A stretch of DNA of 64,000 nt from Rhodopseudomonas_A sp036404135 (GTDB lineage Bacteria > Pseudomonadota > Alphaproteobacteria > Rhizobiales > Xanthobacteraceae): positions 62,001 to 126,000 of the forward strand of contig NZ_DASWPE010000098.1 of assembly GCF_036404135.1 (NCBI RefSeq). The letters run 5' to 3'. Position 1 is the stretch's first letter. Every line of letters starts with the position of its first letter. The notes beneath the pieces were generated by a model. The model worked only from the letters and a program-made list of their open reading frames with translations. It did not search any database and was not told the DNA's origin. Below, one piece after another: positions 26,006 to 35,119 of this stretch. Made by a program: the position numbers and the translations under genes.

Positions 26006-28045
26006 ATGCCCGACAAGTCCTCGCCCGCCCAGGGATTCCAATACAGCCTGTCCAATCTGAAGCCGGCCTCGGCGACCCACGCCGTCGTCACCTTCCCGGA
26101 CGGCAAGAGCCGCGAATACCCGCGCGGCACCACCGGCCTCGAGATCGCCAAGAGCATCGCCCCGTCGCTGGCCAAGCGCAGCGTGGCGATGGCGCTCGAC
26201 GGCGTCCTGACCGATCTCGCCGATCCGGTCGACCGCGACGCCAAGATCGATTTCATCGCCCGCGACGACGCCCGCGCGCTGGAATTGATCCGCCACGACT
26301 GCGCCCATGTGCTCGCCGAAGCGGTGCAGACGCTGTGGCCCGGCACCCAGGTGACGATCGGCCCGACCATCGAGAACGGCTTCTACTACGACTTCTTCCG
26401 CAACGAGCCGTTCACGCCGGAGGATTTCGCCGCGATCGAAAAAAAGATGCGCGAGATCATCGGCCGCGACAAACCGTTCACTAAGGACGTCTGGGACCGC
26501 GAGAAGACCAAGCAGGTGTTCCGCGACAAGGGCGAGATGTTCAAGGTCGAGCTGGTCGACGCGATTCCCGGCACCGAGCCGATCAAGATCTATTACCAGG
26601 GCGACTGGTTCGACCTGTGCCGCGGCCCGCATATGGTCTCGACCGGCAAAATCGGCACCGCCTTCAAGCTGATGAAGGTAGCCGGCGCCTATTGGCGCGG
26701 TGATTCCAACAACCCGATGCTGACCCGGATCTACGGCACCGCGTTTGCCAAGCAGGAAGAGCTCGACGCTTATCTCAAGCAGATCGAGGAAGCCGAAAAG
26801 CGCGACCACCGCAAGCTCGGCCGCGAACTCGACCTGTTCCATTTCCAGGAGGAAGGCCCCGGCGTGGTGTTCTGGCACGCCAAGGGCTGGACCATCTTCC
26901 AGGCCCTGATCGCCTATATGCGCCGCCGGCTCGCCGGCGACTATGACGAGGTCAACGCCCCGCAGATCCTCGACAAGGTGCTGTGGGAGACCTCCGGGCA
27001 TTGGGACTGGTATCGCGAAAACATGTTCGCGGCGCAGTCGGCCGGCGACGAGGCCGAGGACAAGCGCTGGTTCGCGCTGAAGCCGATGAACTGCCCCGGC
27101 CACATCCAGATCTACAAGCACGGGCTGAAGAGCTATCGCGACCTGCCGCTGCGGCTCGCCGAATTCGGCGTGGTGCATCGCTACGAGCCGTCCGGCGCGA
27201 TGCACGGCCTGATGCGGGTGCGCGGCTTCACCCAGGATGACGCCCATGTGTTCTGCACCGAGGCGCAACTCGCCGCCGAATGCCTGAAGATCAACGAACT
27301 GATCCTGTCGACCTATTCGGATTTCGGCTTCGGCGACATCGTGGTGAAGCTCTCGACCCGGCCGGAGAAGCGCGTCGGCACCGACGAGAGCTGGGATCAC
27401 GCCGAACGGGTGATGGCCACCGTGCTGGCTGAGATCGAAGCGGCCTCCGGCGGCCGCATCAAGACGGCGATCAATCCCGGCGAAGGCGCGTTCTACGGCC
27501 CGAAATTCGAATACGTGCTGCGCGACGCGATCGGCCGCGACTGGCAATGCGGCACCACCCAGGTCGACTTCAACCTGCCGGAGCGGTTCGGCGCGTTCTA
27601 CATCGACGCCGACGGCACCAAGAAGACGCCGATCATGGTGCACCGCGCGATCTGCGGCTCGATGGAGCGTTTCACCGGCATCCTGATCGAGCACTTCGCC
27701 GGCCACTTCCCGCTGTGGCTGTCGCCGGTGCAGGTGATGGTCACCACCATCACCTCGGAAGGCGACGACTACGCCCGCGTGGTTGCGGCGGCGGCGCGGA
27801 AGGCCGGCTTACGCGTCGAGCTCGATTTGCGCAACGAGAAGATCAACTACAAGGTGCGCGAGCATTCGCTGGCCAAGATCCCGGCGCTCTTGGTAGTCGG
27901 CAAGAAGGAAGCCGAGAGCCATCAGGTTTCGGTGCGCAGGCTCGGCAGCGAGGGCCAGACCGTGCTGCCGACGAATGAGGCGATCGCCGCCTTGGTCGAA
28001 GAAGCGGTGCCGCCGGACGTCAAGCGCGCGCAGGCGGAGGGGTAA
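26006..28045 (+). CDS. thrS: Threonyl-tRNA synthetase
   Basis: Class II enzyme that charges tRNA-Thr. The AGGAGA at 25995-26000 favours the ATG at 26006; an ATG three bases earlier is too close. Order of domains: N-terminal TGS (FPDGKSREYPRGTTGLEIA), editing domain (HDCAHVLAEAVQTLWP with the metal-site His, and YYQGDWFDLCRGPHM), catalytic core (LKPMNCPGHIQIY, RYEPSGAMHGLMRVRGFTQDDAH), anticodon-binding domain at the end. Zn ligands in NCPGH and in the later VHRAICGSMERF region are present. The small gene that follows overlaps by one base. Confidence 0.97.
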   Translation: MPDKSSPAQGFQYSLSNLKPASATHAVVTFPDGKSREYPRGTTGLEIAKSIAPSLAKRSVAMALDGVLTDLADPVDRDAKIDFIARDDARALELIRHDCAHVLAEAVQTLWPGTQVTIGPTIENGFYYDFFRNEPFTPEDFAAIEKKMREIIGRDKPFTKDVWDREKTKQVFRDKGEMFKVELVDAIPGTEPIKIYYQGDWFDLCRGPHMVSTGKIGTAFKLMKVAGAYWRGDSNNPMLTRIYGTAFAKQEELDAYLKQIEEAEKRDHRKLGRELDLFHFQEEGPGVVFWHAKGWTIFQALIAYMRRRLAGDYDEVNAPQILDKVLWETSGHWDWYRENMFAAQSAGDEAEDKRWFALKPMNCPGHIQIYKHGLKSYRDLPLRLAEFGVVHRYEPSGAMHGLMRVRGFTQDDAHVFCTEAQLAAECLKINELILSTYSDFGFGDIVVKLSTRPEKRVGTDESWDHAERVMATVLAEIEAASGGRIKTAINPGEGAFYGPKFEYVLRDAIGRDWQCGTTQVDFNLPERFGAFYIDADGTKKTPIMVHRAICGSMERFTGILIEHFAGHFPLWLSPVQVMVTTITSEGDDYARVVAAAARKAGLRVELDLRNEKINYKVREHSLAKIPALLVVGKKEAESHQVSVRRLGSEGQTVLPTNEAIAALVEEAVPPDVKRAQAEG

Positions 28046-28272
28046 TGGCAGAGCCCGTCATCACCGAGGAACAGGAGCTGCCGGCATACCCGATCCGGGC
28101 CTATCAATTGATCCCGGATCCCAACCAGCCGAACGTGGTGGCGCTGGCGATCGAGACCAGCCAGGGCCACAGCCTGTTCCTGGCGACCCGGCCGATCCTG
28201 GAAGACCTCGGCCGCGATCTGTTGGACCGCGCTGCCAAGATGCCGGCGAAAACGAAGCCTGAAGCAAAGTGA
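28045..28272 (+). CDS. Small conserved hypothetical protein
   Basis: The 75-residue protein starts at the TAATG junction with thrS and ends in a 4-base overlap with the nitroreductase gene, so the three are translationally linked. The sequence has VITEEQELPAYPIRAYQLI and VVALAIETSQGHSLFLATR, a compact alpha/beta look with no Cys or catalytic motif. Function unknown. Confidence 0.75.
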   Translation: MAEPVITEEQELPAYPIRAYQLIPDPNQPNVVALAIETSQGHSLFLATRPILEDLGRDLLDRAAKMPAKTKPEAK

Positions 28273-28847
28273 GCCTGCCCATGTCCGACGTCGTCGAATT
28301 CCTCAAGACCCGCCGCTCGATCAAGCCGCGCGAGATGACCGAGCCCGCGCCCTCGCCGGCCGAGCTCGACACCATCCTGACCATCGCCGCGCGGGTGCCG
28401 GATCACGGCAAGCTGGCGCCGTGGCGCTTCATCGTGTTCGAGGGCGACGCCCGCGTCCGCGCCGGCGCGCTGATCGCCAAGGCGTTCGCCGACAAGCATC
28501 CGGCAGCCTCGCCGGACGACGTCGCCGCGCAGCAGAACTACCTGACGGAAGCGCCGCTGGTGATCGCGCTGGTCAGTTCGCCGAAACAGCACCCCAAGGT
28601 GCCGGAATGGGAGCAGCAATTGTCGGCCGGCGCCAGCGCGCTCAATCTGGTGTCGGCGGCGACCGCGCTCGGCTACGGCGCCAACTGGCTGACCGGCTGG
28701 GCGGCCTATGACCGCGAGGTGATGACCGCGCTCGGCCTGGCGCCCGAGGAAAAGCTCGCCGGCTTCATCCATATCGGCAGCAGGCCGTCACGCGCCGTCG
28801 ACGACCGCCCCCGCCCCGCGCTCAGCGAAATCGTGACGCGGTTCTAG
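28269..28847 (+). CDS. Nitroreductase family protein
   Basis: FMN-dependent oxidoreductase of about 190 residues. Visible blocks are the N-terminal KTRRSIKPREM, the flavin-contacting AARVPDHGKLAPWRFIVFE, and SAGASALNLVSAATALGYGANWLTGWAAYD near the middle, then GFIHIGSRP. This fits the YdjA/NfsB-like small nitroreductases. GTG 28269 gives a 4-base overlap with the upstream gene; ATG 28281 is an alternative. Substrate unknown. Confidence 0.88.
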   Translation: MSLPMSDVVEFLKTRRSIKPREMTEPAPSPAELDTILTIAARVPDHGKLAPWRFIVFEGDARVRAGALIAKAFADKHPAASPDDVAAQQNYLTEAPLVIALVSSPKQHPKVPEWEQQLSAGASALNLVSAATALGYGANWLTGWAAYDREVMTALGLAPEEKLAGFIHIGSRPSRAVDDRPRPALSEIVTRF

Positions 28848-28894
28848 TATAGTCGTTTTCGCTCAGGGTCGACGCAACTAACTCGAACGCAGCT

Positions 28895-29023
28895 GTCATT
28901 CCGGGGCGTGAGGCCTTTAGGCCGAGCGAACCCGGAATCTAGCGCCAAGTGATGCCATCCGGTCGTGTTGCAGCGAGATTCCGGGTTCGCGCGCAGCTGA
29001 CGCTGCGCCCGCCCCGGAATGAC
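28895..29023. repeat. Dispersed repeat, family D, copy 2
   Basis: GTCATTCCGGGGCGTGAGGC and GCCCGCCCCGGAATGAC form the outer pair; CGAACCCGGAATCT and AGATTCCGGGTTCG the inner. Matches 20027-20152 in layout and sits between convergent genes. Confidence 0.85.
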
Positions 29024-29074
29024 AGCCCGGGAATCGCAAAGCGCATCGATCCAGCTCGAGGATCGTTGAACCGC

Positions 29075-31546
29075 TCACGCCGCCTCGGAGGCCCGCGCGC
29101 CGAACCGCGACAACAGCCCGGCGATATCGGCGGACGGCCGCGCCGCGCTGAACAGGAAGCCCTGCACCTCATTGCAGCCTTCCGCGCGCAGCCAGTCCAA
29201 CTGATCGAGCGTCTCGACGCCCTCCGCGGTGGTGGTGATGTTGAGGCTGCGGCCGAGCCCGGAGATCGCCCGCACGATCGCCAGACAGTCCGGCCGCTCC
29301 GCCAGATCCTGCACGAAGGAGCGGTCGATCTTGATCTTGTCGAACGGAAAGCTGCGCAGATAGCTCAACGACGAATAGCCGGTGCCGAAATCGTCCATCG
29401 AAATCCGCACCCCGAGTTCGCGCAGCTGATGCAGCGTGGCGAGATTGGCCTCGGTGTCGGCAAGAAACACCGATTCGGTGATTTCCAGCTCCAGCCTTGT
29501 CGGCGCCAGCCCGGATTGCGCCAATGCTGCGATCACCACCTGTACCAGGTTGCGGCAGCGGAACTGCACCGGCGACAGATTGACCGCGACCTTGATGTCG
29601 CAGGGCCATTTCACCGCCTCGGCGCAGGCCTGCCGCAACACCCATTCGCCGAGCCCGACGATCAGCCCGATGTCCTCGGCGACCGGGATGAAATCCGCCG
29701 GCGAAATCATGCCGCGCTGCGGATGCCGCCAGCGCAGCAAGGATTCGAAGCCGGTGATGCGGTCCTCGGCGAGATTGACCAGCGGCTGATAGTGCAGTTC
29801 GAACTCGCCCTTGGCAAAGGCGCGGCGCAGGTCGATCTCCATGTCGCGGCGCTTCTGCGCCTGGCGGTCCATCTCGCGTTCGAAGAAATGGTGGGCGCCG
29901 CCGCCCTCGGCCTTGGCGCGGTACAGCGCCATGTCGGCGTTGCGCAGCAACTCCTCGCCGTCCTCGCCGTCGCCGGGCGACAGCGCGATGCCGATCGAGG
30001 CGCCGATCACCACTTCCGGCCCGTCCATGTCGTAGGGCACGCTGAGAATCTCGATCAGCCTTGCGGCGAAATCGCTGGCCTCGTTCGGCGAGGTGATGGC
30101 GCCGAGCACGATGGCGAATTCGTCGCCGCCGAGCCGCGCTACCAGATTGGCGCCGCTGACCTGTTGGCGCAGCCGGTCCGCCACCTTCTGCAACAGCCGG
30201 TCGCCGGTCGGGTGCCCGAACGAGTCGTTGACGTTCTTGAACAGGTCGAGATCGACGCACAGCACCGCGACCTTGCTGTTGCTGCGCCGGCTCTGCTCCA
30301 GCGCCTGATGCAGATGCTCCTGATAGGAGCCGCGGTTCGGCAGGTTGGTCAGCCCGTCATGATGCGCCATGAAGGCGATCTTGGCCTCGGCCTTGCGTCG
30401 CTCGGTGATGTCGACGATGGCGACGAGAAAACCTTCGCGGCCGTCGAACGCCACCTGGCGGCCGAAGGTCAACACCTCGATCTCGCTGCCGTCGGCCTTC
30501 AGATGCCGCCAGTTGCGGCCGGAGTAATGCGTCTCGCCGACCTGCAGCACGCTGCGCAGATGCTCGTCGCGCTCGTCCTCCGGCCAGATGTCCTGCAGCT
30601 TCATGCGCAGGAAGGTCTCGCGGTCAAAGCCGTAGTGCTGCACCGCGGCGTCGTTGACGCTGAGGAAGTCGGTGGTCTTGGCGTCGAACACCCACATCGG
30701 CATCGGATTGTTGTCGAACAACAGCCGGAACGAATCCTCGCGCTTCTTCAGCGAGGTGACGTCGGACACCGTCAGCGACACCACGTCGCCGAACGCGGTG
30801 GCGCTGAGCCGGATGGTCTGCGCGCCGCGATCGATTTCGAGCACGTCGCTGGTGCCGCTGCTGATCACGTTGAGCAGCCGCGCCACCACGACCGGCGAAC
30901 ACAACAGATGCCCGCCGCCGCGCAGCCGGCTCCATTGCAACGCGGTCGACGGCTCGCCGAGCAGCCGGCAGGCGCCCTCGTTGAGATGGACGATCTGGAA
31001 GTCGAACGGCCGGTTGTCGGCATTGCGGATCGCCGCCAGCGACAGAATGCCGTCGTCGGTCGAGGAAAAGATCGCGTCGAGCAGATTGTATTGCGCGCCG
31101 CGCTCGTTGACATAGACCCCGATCAGCTTCTCGCCCCAGCGCGACGCCGTCGGCAGCGCCACCACGTCATAGGTCCGCACCATGCCGGCGCGCACGCAAT
31201 GCGCCACCGCCAGATACGGCCGGCCGGTCTCGATGCCGCAGGCGGCGGCCTCGGCGAGCGCGGTGGCGCAATCCGCCGGCACCGCGCTGAGCGGCACGTC
31301 CCAGGCGTCCTGGCCGAGCCAGTCCTGGATGTAGCGGCCGCTGCGCGACACCGCCAATGAGGCGCCCTCGCCCTTCAGCAGCACGATATGGTCGGCGAGC
31401 CGGCCGAGGCTGCCCAGCATGACGTCTTCGTAGCGCGGCAGCGTCTGCCCCGGCTTCAGCGCGGCCTGCCATTTGCGCTTCAAGACCGGGATATCGCCGA
31501 ACATCGCGGAGTCGAATTTGGCGGATGGTTTTTTCGCAGCAGTCAC
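29075..31546 (-). CDS. PAS-GGDEF-EAL cyclic-di-GMP enzyme
   Basis: The likely start is GTG 31546 (VTAAKKPSAKFD), with an ATG 19 codons further upstream as an alternative. N-terminal PAS-like sensory segments come first; one is clear at SFRLLFDNNPMPMWVFDAK and ends at VDITERRKAEAKIAF. GGDEF follows with the intact RLGGDEFAIVL, then EAL. The EAL signature reads ESLLRWRHP instead of EALLRW, but the catalytic Glu and the later metal-site blocks (NLSPVQFR, EITESVF, MDDFGTGYSSLSYL, KIDRSFV, AEGVET) are all present. It could make or break c-di-GMP. A CtrA-like box lies upstream. Confidence 0.92.
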   Translation of the reverse strand: MTAAKKPSAKFDSAMFGDIPVLKRKWQAALKPGQTLPRYEDVMLGSLGRLADHIVLLKGEGASLAVSRSGRYIQDWLGQDAWDVPLSAVPADCATALAEAAACGIETGRPYLAVAHCVRAGMVRTYDVVALPTASRWGEKLIGVYVNERGAQYNLLDAIFSSTDDGILSLAAIRNADNRPFDFQIVHLNEGACRLLGEPSTALQWSRLRGGGHLLCSPVVVARLLNVISSGTSDVLEIDRGAQTIRLSATAFGDVVSLTVSDVTSLKKREDSFRLLFDNNPMPMWVFDAKTTDFLSVNDAAVQHYGFDRETFLRMKLQDIWPEDERDEHLRSVLQVGETHYSGRNWRHLKADGSEIEVLTFGRQVAFDGREGFLVAIVDITERRKAEAKIAFMAHHDGLTNLPNRGSYQEHLHQALEQSRRSNSKVAVLCVDLDLFKNVNDSFGHPTGDRLLQKVADRLRQQVSGANLVARLGGDEFAIVLGAITSPNEASDFAARLIEILSVPYDMDGPEVVIGASIGIALSPGDGEDGEELLRNADMALYRAKAEGGGAHHFFEREMDRQAQKRRDMEIDLRRAFAKGEFELHYQPLVNLAEDRITGFESLLRWRHPQRGMISPADFIPVAEDIGLIVGLGEWVLRQACAEAVKWPCDIKVAVNLSPVQFRCRNLVQVVIAALAQSGLAPTRLELEITESVFLADTEANLATLHQLRELGVRISMDDFGTGYSSLSYLRSFPFDKIKIDRSFVQDLAERPDCLAIVRAISGLGRSLNITTTAEGVETLDQLDWLRAEGCNEVQGFLFSAARPSADIAGLLSRFGARASEAA

Positions 31547-31602
31547 GGCTGAGTCCCCACAGCACAGCAAGTTCCAGTGCCGCCACATGGCTCGCCGCCG
31601 CA

Positions 31603-31618
31603 TTAAGGGAATCTAAAC
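31603..31618. promoter_or_regulatory. CtrA-like box TTAA-N7-TAAAC (one mismatch)
   Basis: TTAAGGGAATCTAAAC sits 57-72 bases upstream of the GTG start chosen for the GGDEF/EAL gene. One mismatch to the consensus. Candidate only. Confidence 0.3.
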
Positions 31619-31735
31619 GCTGCGCCGCCGGCGCCGAAAACCGTGAATTATGAAGGTTTTAAGTCACGCGATGGTTAGTTCGCGTTAGCGACTGTGACAG
31701 CCGCACGACAAATCTGCGACAAGGCGGTTCGCCGC

Positions 31736-32803
31736 TCAGCGGGCGATCACTTCGATTTCGCCGTCGACGCCGTTGACCACGTTGAAGGCGCGCTCGAACA
31801 TCTTGCCTTCGTTCTTGGCGATGGCGCGATACTCGCCTTCCGACAGCACCACCCGCGGGAACGCGCCGATCGATTCCTTGATGACGTCGCCGCCCGGCGT
31901 GATCACCGACCACGCGGTGTTGGCCAAGGCTTCGCCGCCCTTGTCGCTAACCAGCTTCAGGGTGATCACCGCGGCGCGATGGGTGATGATCACGTCGGTC
32001 AATTTGCCGGCCTGCACCCGGATGTCGGAGCGCACCACCGAATTGGCGTCGCCGTAATTCGAGATGATGTAGTAGGTGCCCTCCTGCAGCAGCGCCACGT
32101 CGCCGGCGGCGACGTTGGGCAACAGCGGCGCGCGCTCGCCGATTTCGAACTGGCTGCCCTTGTAGATGCTGAACGAAATCTGGTTCTGCGGGATCTTGCT
32201 GGAGCCGACCCGGCCCTCGATCCGCAGGCCGCCGGCCGGCAGCACGAAGGATTCGCGGTCGGTCTCGGATTTCAGCGTCACCGGACGCACCGCGCTGACC
32301 AGGCCGTGGGCGACATGCACCACATAGCTGCCCGGCGGCAGCACGATGTTCGGCGTGGCACCGCGATCCTCGCGGACCAGCTTGAACGCCCCGGTGTCGT
32401 CCGGGCGGTCGGTATACACCCGCCAGATCAGGTTGTTGCCGATCACCGGCAGATCCTTGCCATAGCGCGCTGTGAGCGCCAGCACCGCCTGCGGCGGCGC
32501 CGCGGGGGTGGCCGGCAACGGCGACACCGCGGGCGGCGTCACCGCGCTCACCGGCGGCTGGGTCAGCGTCGGTGGCAAGCCGGGCGGCGCCGCGGCGGGA
32601 CCGGACGGCGGCGCCAGGCTGATCGCGCCGCCGGCCGGCGGCTCCGGCACCGAGGCCGGCGGAATCGGCGGCGGGCGGTCGCTGAAGAACTGCGCGAAGG
32701 CGAATTGCGGGGCGCTGAGCGCCAGCATGGCGGCCAGCGCGAACGCGATCCGCCGGCCGCGGCTGCGGCCGGATCCCGAGCCGGCTGGGTGCGATGACAT
32801 CAT
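31736..32803 (-). CDS. Secreted proline-rich hypothetical protein
   Basis: The start is ATG 32803 or 32800; the latter gives the same signal peptide (FALAAMLALSAPQFAFAQ). The next about 90 residues are Pro/Ala-rich and probably disordered. The C-terminal 240 residues contain repeated beta-sandwich-like units, with phrases such as GSYVVHVAHGLVSAVRPVTL, EGTYYIISNYGDANSVVR and SEGEYRAIAKNEGK. Each resembles the others, so the domain may be made of four related modules. It is likely periplasmic or surface-exposed. No enzyme motif is visible. Confidence 0.75.
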   Translation of the reverse strand: MMSSHPAGSGSGRSRGRRIAFALAAMLALSAPQFAFAQFFSDRPPPIPPASVPEPPAGGAISLAPPSGPAAAPPGLPPTLTQPPVSAVTPPAVSPLPATPAAPPQAVLALTARYGKDLPVIGNNLIWRVYTDRPDDTGAFKLVREDRGATPNIVLPPGSYVVHVAHGLVSAVRPVTLKSETDRESFVLPAGGLRIEGRVGSSKIPQNQISFSIYKGSQFEIGERAPLLPNVAAGDVALLQEGTYYIISNYGDANSVVRSDIRVQAGKLTDVIITHRAAVITLKLVSDKGGEALANTAWSVITPGGDVIKESIGAFPRVVLSEGEYRAIAKNEGKMFERAFNVVNGVDGEIEVIAR

Positions 32804-33169
32804 GCCGATGGTTTTCACTGAAAACGCGGCAAATTCAAGCCTGTGCAGCAAACCGGCCGGCCCCGGCGCAGGCGCCCGGCGATTCGCCTGGGAATTTGCC
32901 GGAAACCGGACCAAGCCGCGCAACTAGCCGCGCCAGCGACCGCGCCATTATGCCGGGCCGACCTGCAAGCCATGCAGGTCGCGCGCAAGACGGCGATTTC
33001 GCGCAGATATCGCGCGGATATCGCGCCATCCACCGGCTTTTCAGCGAATCCCGCGCAGGCCTTGTCCCCAGCCGCATTAATCGTGCTTGTATGTGGGACT
33101 GGCAGGATTGCGCTGCGGCAATTAGATCGATTGGGAACTCGAATTAAGACCGGATGAGGAGGCTGTTTG

Positions 33170-34204
33170 GTGTTGGAAAACCTGATCGGACGCGGCCAGC
33201 AGGGGGTCAGCGGCCGTGACAAGGTCGGCCTCGGCAGTATCCGGCGTCCGGTGATCGGATTGGCGCTCGGCGGCGGCGCGGCGCGCGGCTTTGCGCATAT
33301 CGGCATCCTGCGCACCCTGCTCGCCAACGGCATCGTCCCCGACGTGGTGGTCGGCACCTCGATCGGCGCGGTGGTCGGCGCGGCCTACGCCGCCGGCCAT
33401 CTCGACAGCCTGGAGGACTGGGCGCGCAGCCTGCAGCCGCGCAATATTTTCGGCTATCTCGACATAAGGCTGAACGGCTCCGGGCTGATCGGCGGCGACA
33501 AGCTCGCAGCGCAGCTCGAGGCGACGCTCGGCCAGATCCAGATCAGCGACCTCATCATCAAATTCGCCAGCGTCGCCACCGAGGTGCGCACCGGCCACGA
33601 AATCTGGCTGACCCAGGGCCGCATCGTCGACGCGGTCCGCGCCTCCTACGCGCTGCCCGGGATCTTCGCCCCGGTGCTGATCGGCGACCGCTGGCTGGTC
33701 GACGGCGCGCTGGTCAATCCGGTGCCGGTGTCGGCGGCGCGCGCGCTCGGCGCGGAAATCGTCATCGCCGCCAACGTCTCCAGCGACGTGGTCGGCCACG
33801 GCACCACGATCTTCTCGCACGGCACCCCGATCGAGGAGATCGAGACGGTGATCGAAAGCCCGGCGCCGCGGCGCGGCTTCGGCCGGTTCTTCTCCGCCGA
33901 GCGCTTCATGAAGCGCGAATTGTTCGGCACCAGCGAGCGGCCCGGCATCTCCACGGTGATGGTCGACGCCTTCAACATCATGCAGGATCGCATCACGCGG
34001 GCGCGGCTCGCCGGCGACCCGCCCGACCTGTTGATCTCGCCGCGGGTCGGCAAGATCGGCTGGTTCGATTTCCACCGCGCCGACGAGATGATCGGCCACG
34101 GCGCCAGAGCCGCCGAGCGCGCCATCGAATCGATCCAGGAGGCGATCGAGGTCATCGCCCCGGAAACCGCGGCGGAGGCGCTCGCCAACACCGAGAAAGC
34201 GTAG
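33170..34204 (+). CDS. Patatin-like phospholipase (RssA-type)
   Basis: Start GTG 33170 is 7 bases from AGGAGG; TTG 33167 lies one codon earlier. The 344-residue hydrolase has the oxyanion loop LGGGAARGFAHIGIL (about 32-46), the nucleophile elbow GTSIGAVVGAAYAAG (about 61-75) and the catalytic Asp in VDGALVNPVPV. These make a Ser-Asp dyad phospholipase/lipid acyl hydrolase. Cytoplasmic or peripheral-membrane location is likely, with no signal peptide. The C-terminal 100 residues hold the conserved SPRVGKIGWFDFHRADEMIGHG block of the RssA/YchK branch. Confidence 0.9.
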   Translation: MLENLIGRGQQGVSGRDKVGLGSIRRPVIGLALGGGAARGFAHIGILRTLLANGIVPDVVVGTSIGAVVGAAYAAGHLDSLEDWARSLQPRNIFGYLDIRLNGSGLIGGDKLAAQLEATLGQIQISDLIIKFASVATEVRTGHEIWLTQGRIVDAVRASYALPGIFAPVLIGDRWLVDGALVNPVPVSAARALGAEIVIAANVSSDVVGHGTTIFSHGTPIEEIETVIESPAPRRGFGRFFSAERFMKRELFGTSERPGISTVMVDAFNIMQDRITRARLAGDPPDLLISPRVGKIGWFDFHRADEMIGHGARAAERAIESIQEAIEVIAPETAAEALANTEKA

Positions 34205-34285
34205 GACAAAACCTTATCCGAACAAGGGCCTGTGGCGCAAACTTCGCGCTTAGCATAACTGGCGCCCTGGCCGCGGGATCGGCCG

Positions 34286-34714
34286 TCAGGCGGTCTTGAT
34301 GTAGTCCTGCAGCGCCTGCTGCTCGTGCTCATATTCGCGCAGCCGCCACTTCACGATGTCGCCGATCGAGATCAGCCCGACGATCTCGTTGTCCTCGATC
34401 ACCGGGATATGCCTGAACTTGCCCGAGGTCATCAGCTCCATCATCGCAGCGACGGTGTCGGTCGGCCGGCAACTGATCACCTTGCGGGTCATCACCGCGC
34501 TGACCGGCTCCTCGAGCACCCCGGCGCCGCGTTCGCCCAGCACCCGCACCACGTCGCGTTCCGACAGGATGCCTTCGATGCGCCTGCGGGTCAGCACCAG
34601 CACGGCGCCGATCCGCCGGTCCGCCAGCACCTTGACCGCGGCATAAAGCGGGGTGTCCGGCTCGACACCGACGATCTGCCGCCCCTTGGATTCCAGAATT
34701 GCGCTTACCGTCAT
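34286..34714 (-). CDS. CBS-domain pair protein
   Basis: Start ATG 34714 (MTVSAILESKGRQIVG) follows GGAGGCG. The 142-residue protein consists of two CBS motifs: about 8-62 (VLVLTRRRIEGILSERDVVR) and about 75-130 (FRHIPVIEDNEIVGLISIGD). Such stand-alone pairs bind adenine nucleotides and act as energy sensors. The C-terminal helix EYEHEQQALQDYIKTA fits the DRTGG/CBS stress-protein style. Gene is monocistronic. Confidence 0.9.
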   Translation of the reverse strand: MTVSAILESKGRQIVGVEPDTPLYAAVKVLADRRIGAVLVLTRRRIEGILSERDVVRVLGERGAGVLEEPVSAVMTRKVISCRPTDTVAAMMELMTSGKFRHIPVIEDNEIVGLISIGDIVKWRLREYEHEQQALQDYIKTA

Positions 34715-35020
34715 GGTCGCCTCCCGTGTGACCGCGCCTTGCTGGCGCGGTTTGTCTTTCTTGCAATCAGTTAGCAACAGATCAGCCGCGAGTTCGTTCA
34801 GCGTCGCTCGCCGCGAACCTGCCCCGGCGCCGAGAGCAAGCATCACATTCCGGCTGCAGGCTGTTGTTGCAGCGCGATGTTTTCCCGACACCGGGCGTCG
34901 CTATTGGCGATCATGCGCCACAACGGCAGACGCCCGCGCGCACTTACTGCAACTAACTTGCAACAATGATGGATCAAACCGGCGCGGCGCGCAAGGTATC
35001 GAACAACCGATTTGCTTATC

Positions 35021-35119
35021 GCGTTTTCGAGCGAAGTGGATCCAGCCTCGCGTGAAGACAACGCGTCAAAATAAGGATCTCGAGCTCCGGTTCTGATCGA
35101 TCAGAACCGGAATAGCTCT
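35021..35119. repeat. Dispersed repeat, family C, copy 2
   Basis: Reverse-oriented relative to copy 1: GCGTTTTCGAGCGAAGTGGA, then CGCGTGAAGACAACGCG, then the CCGGTTCTGATCGATCAGAA hairpin. It touches the stop of the rhomboid gene. Confidence 0.9.
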
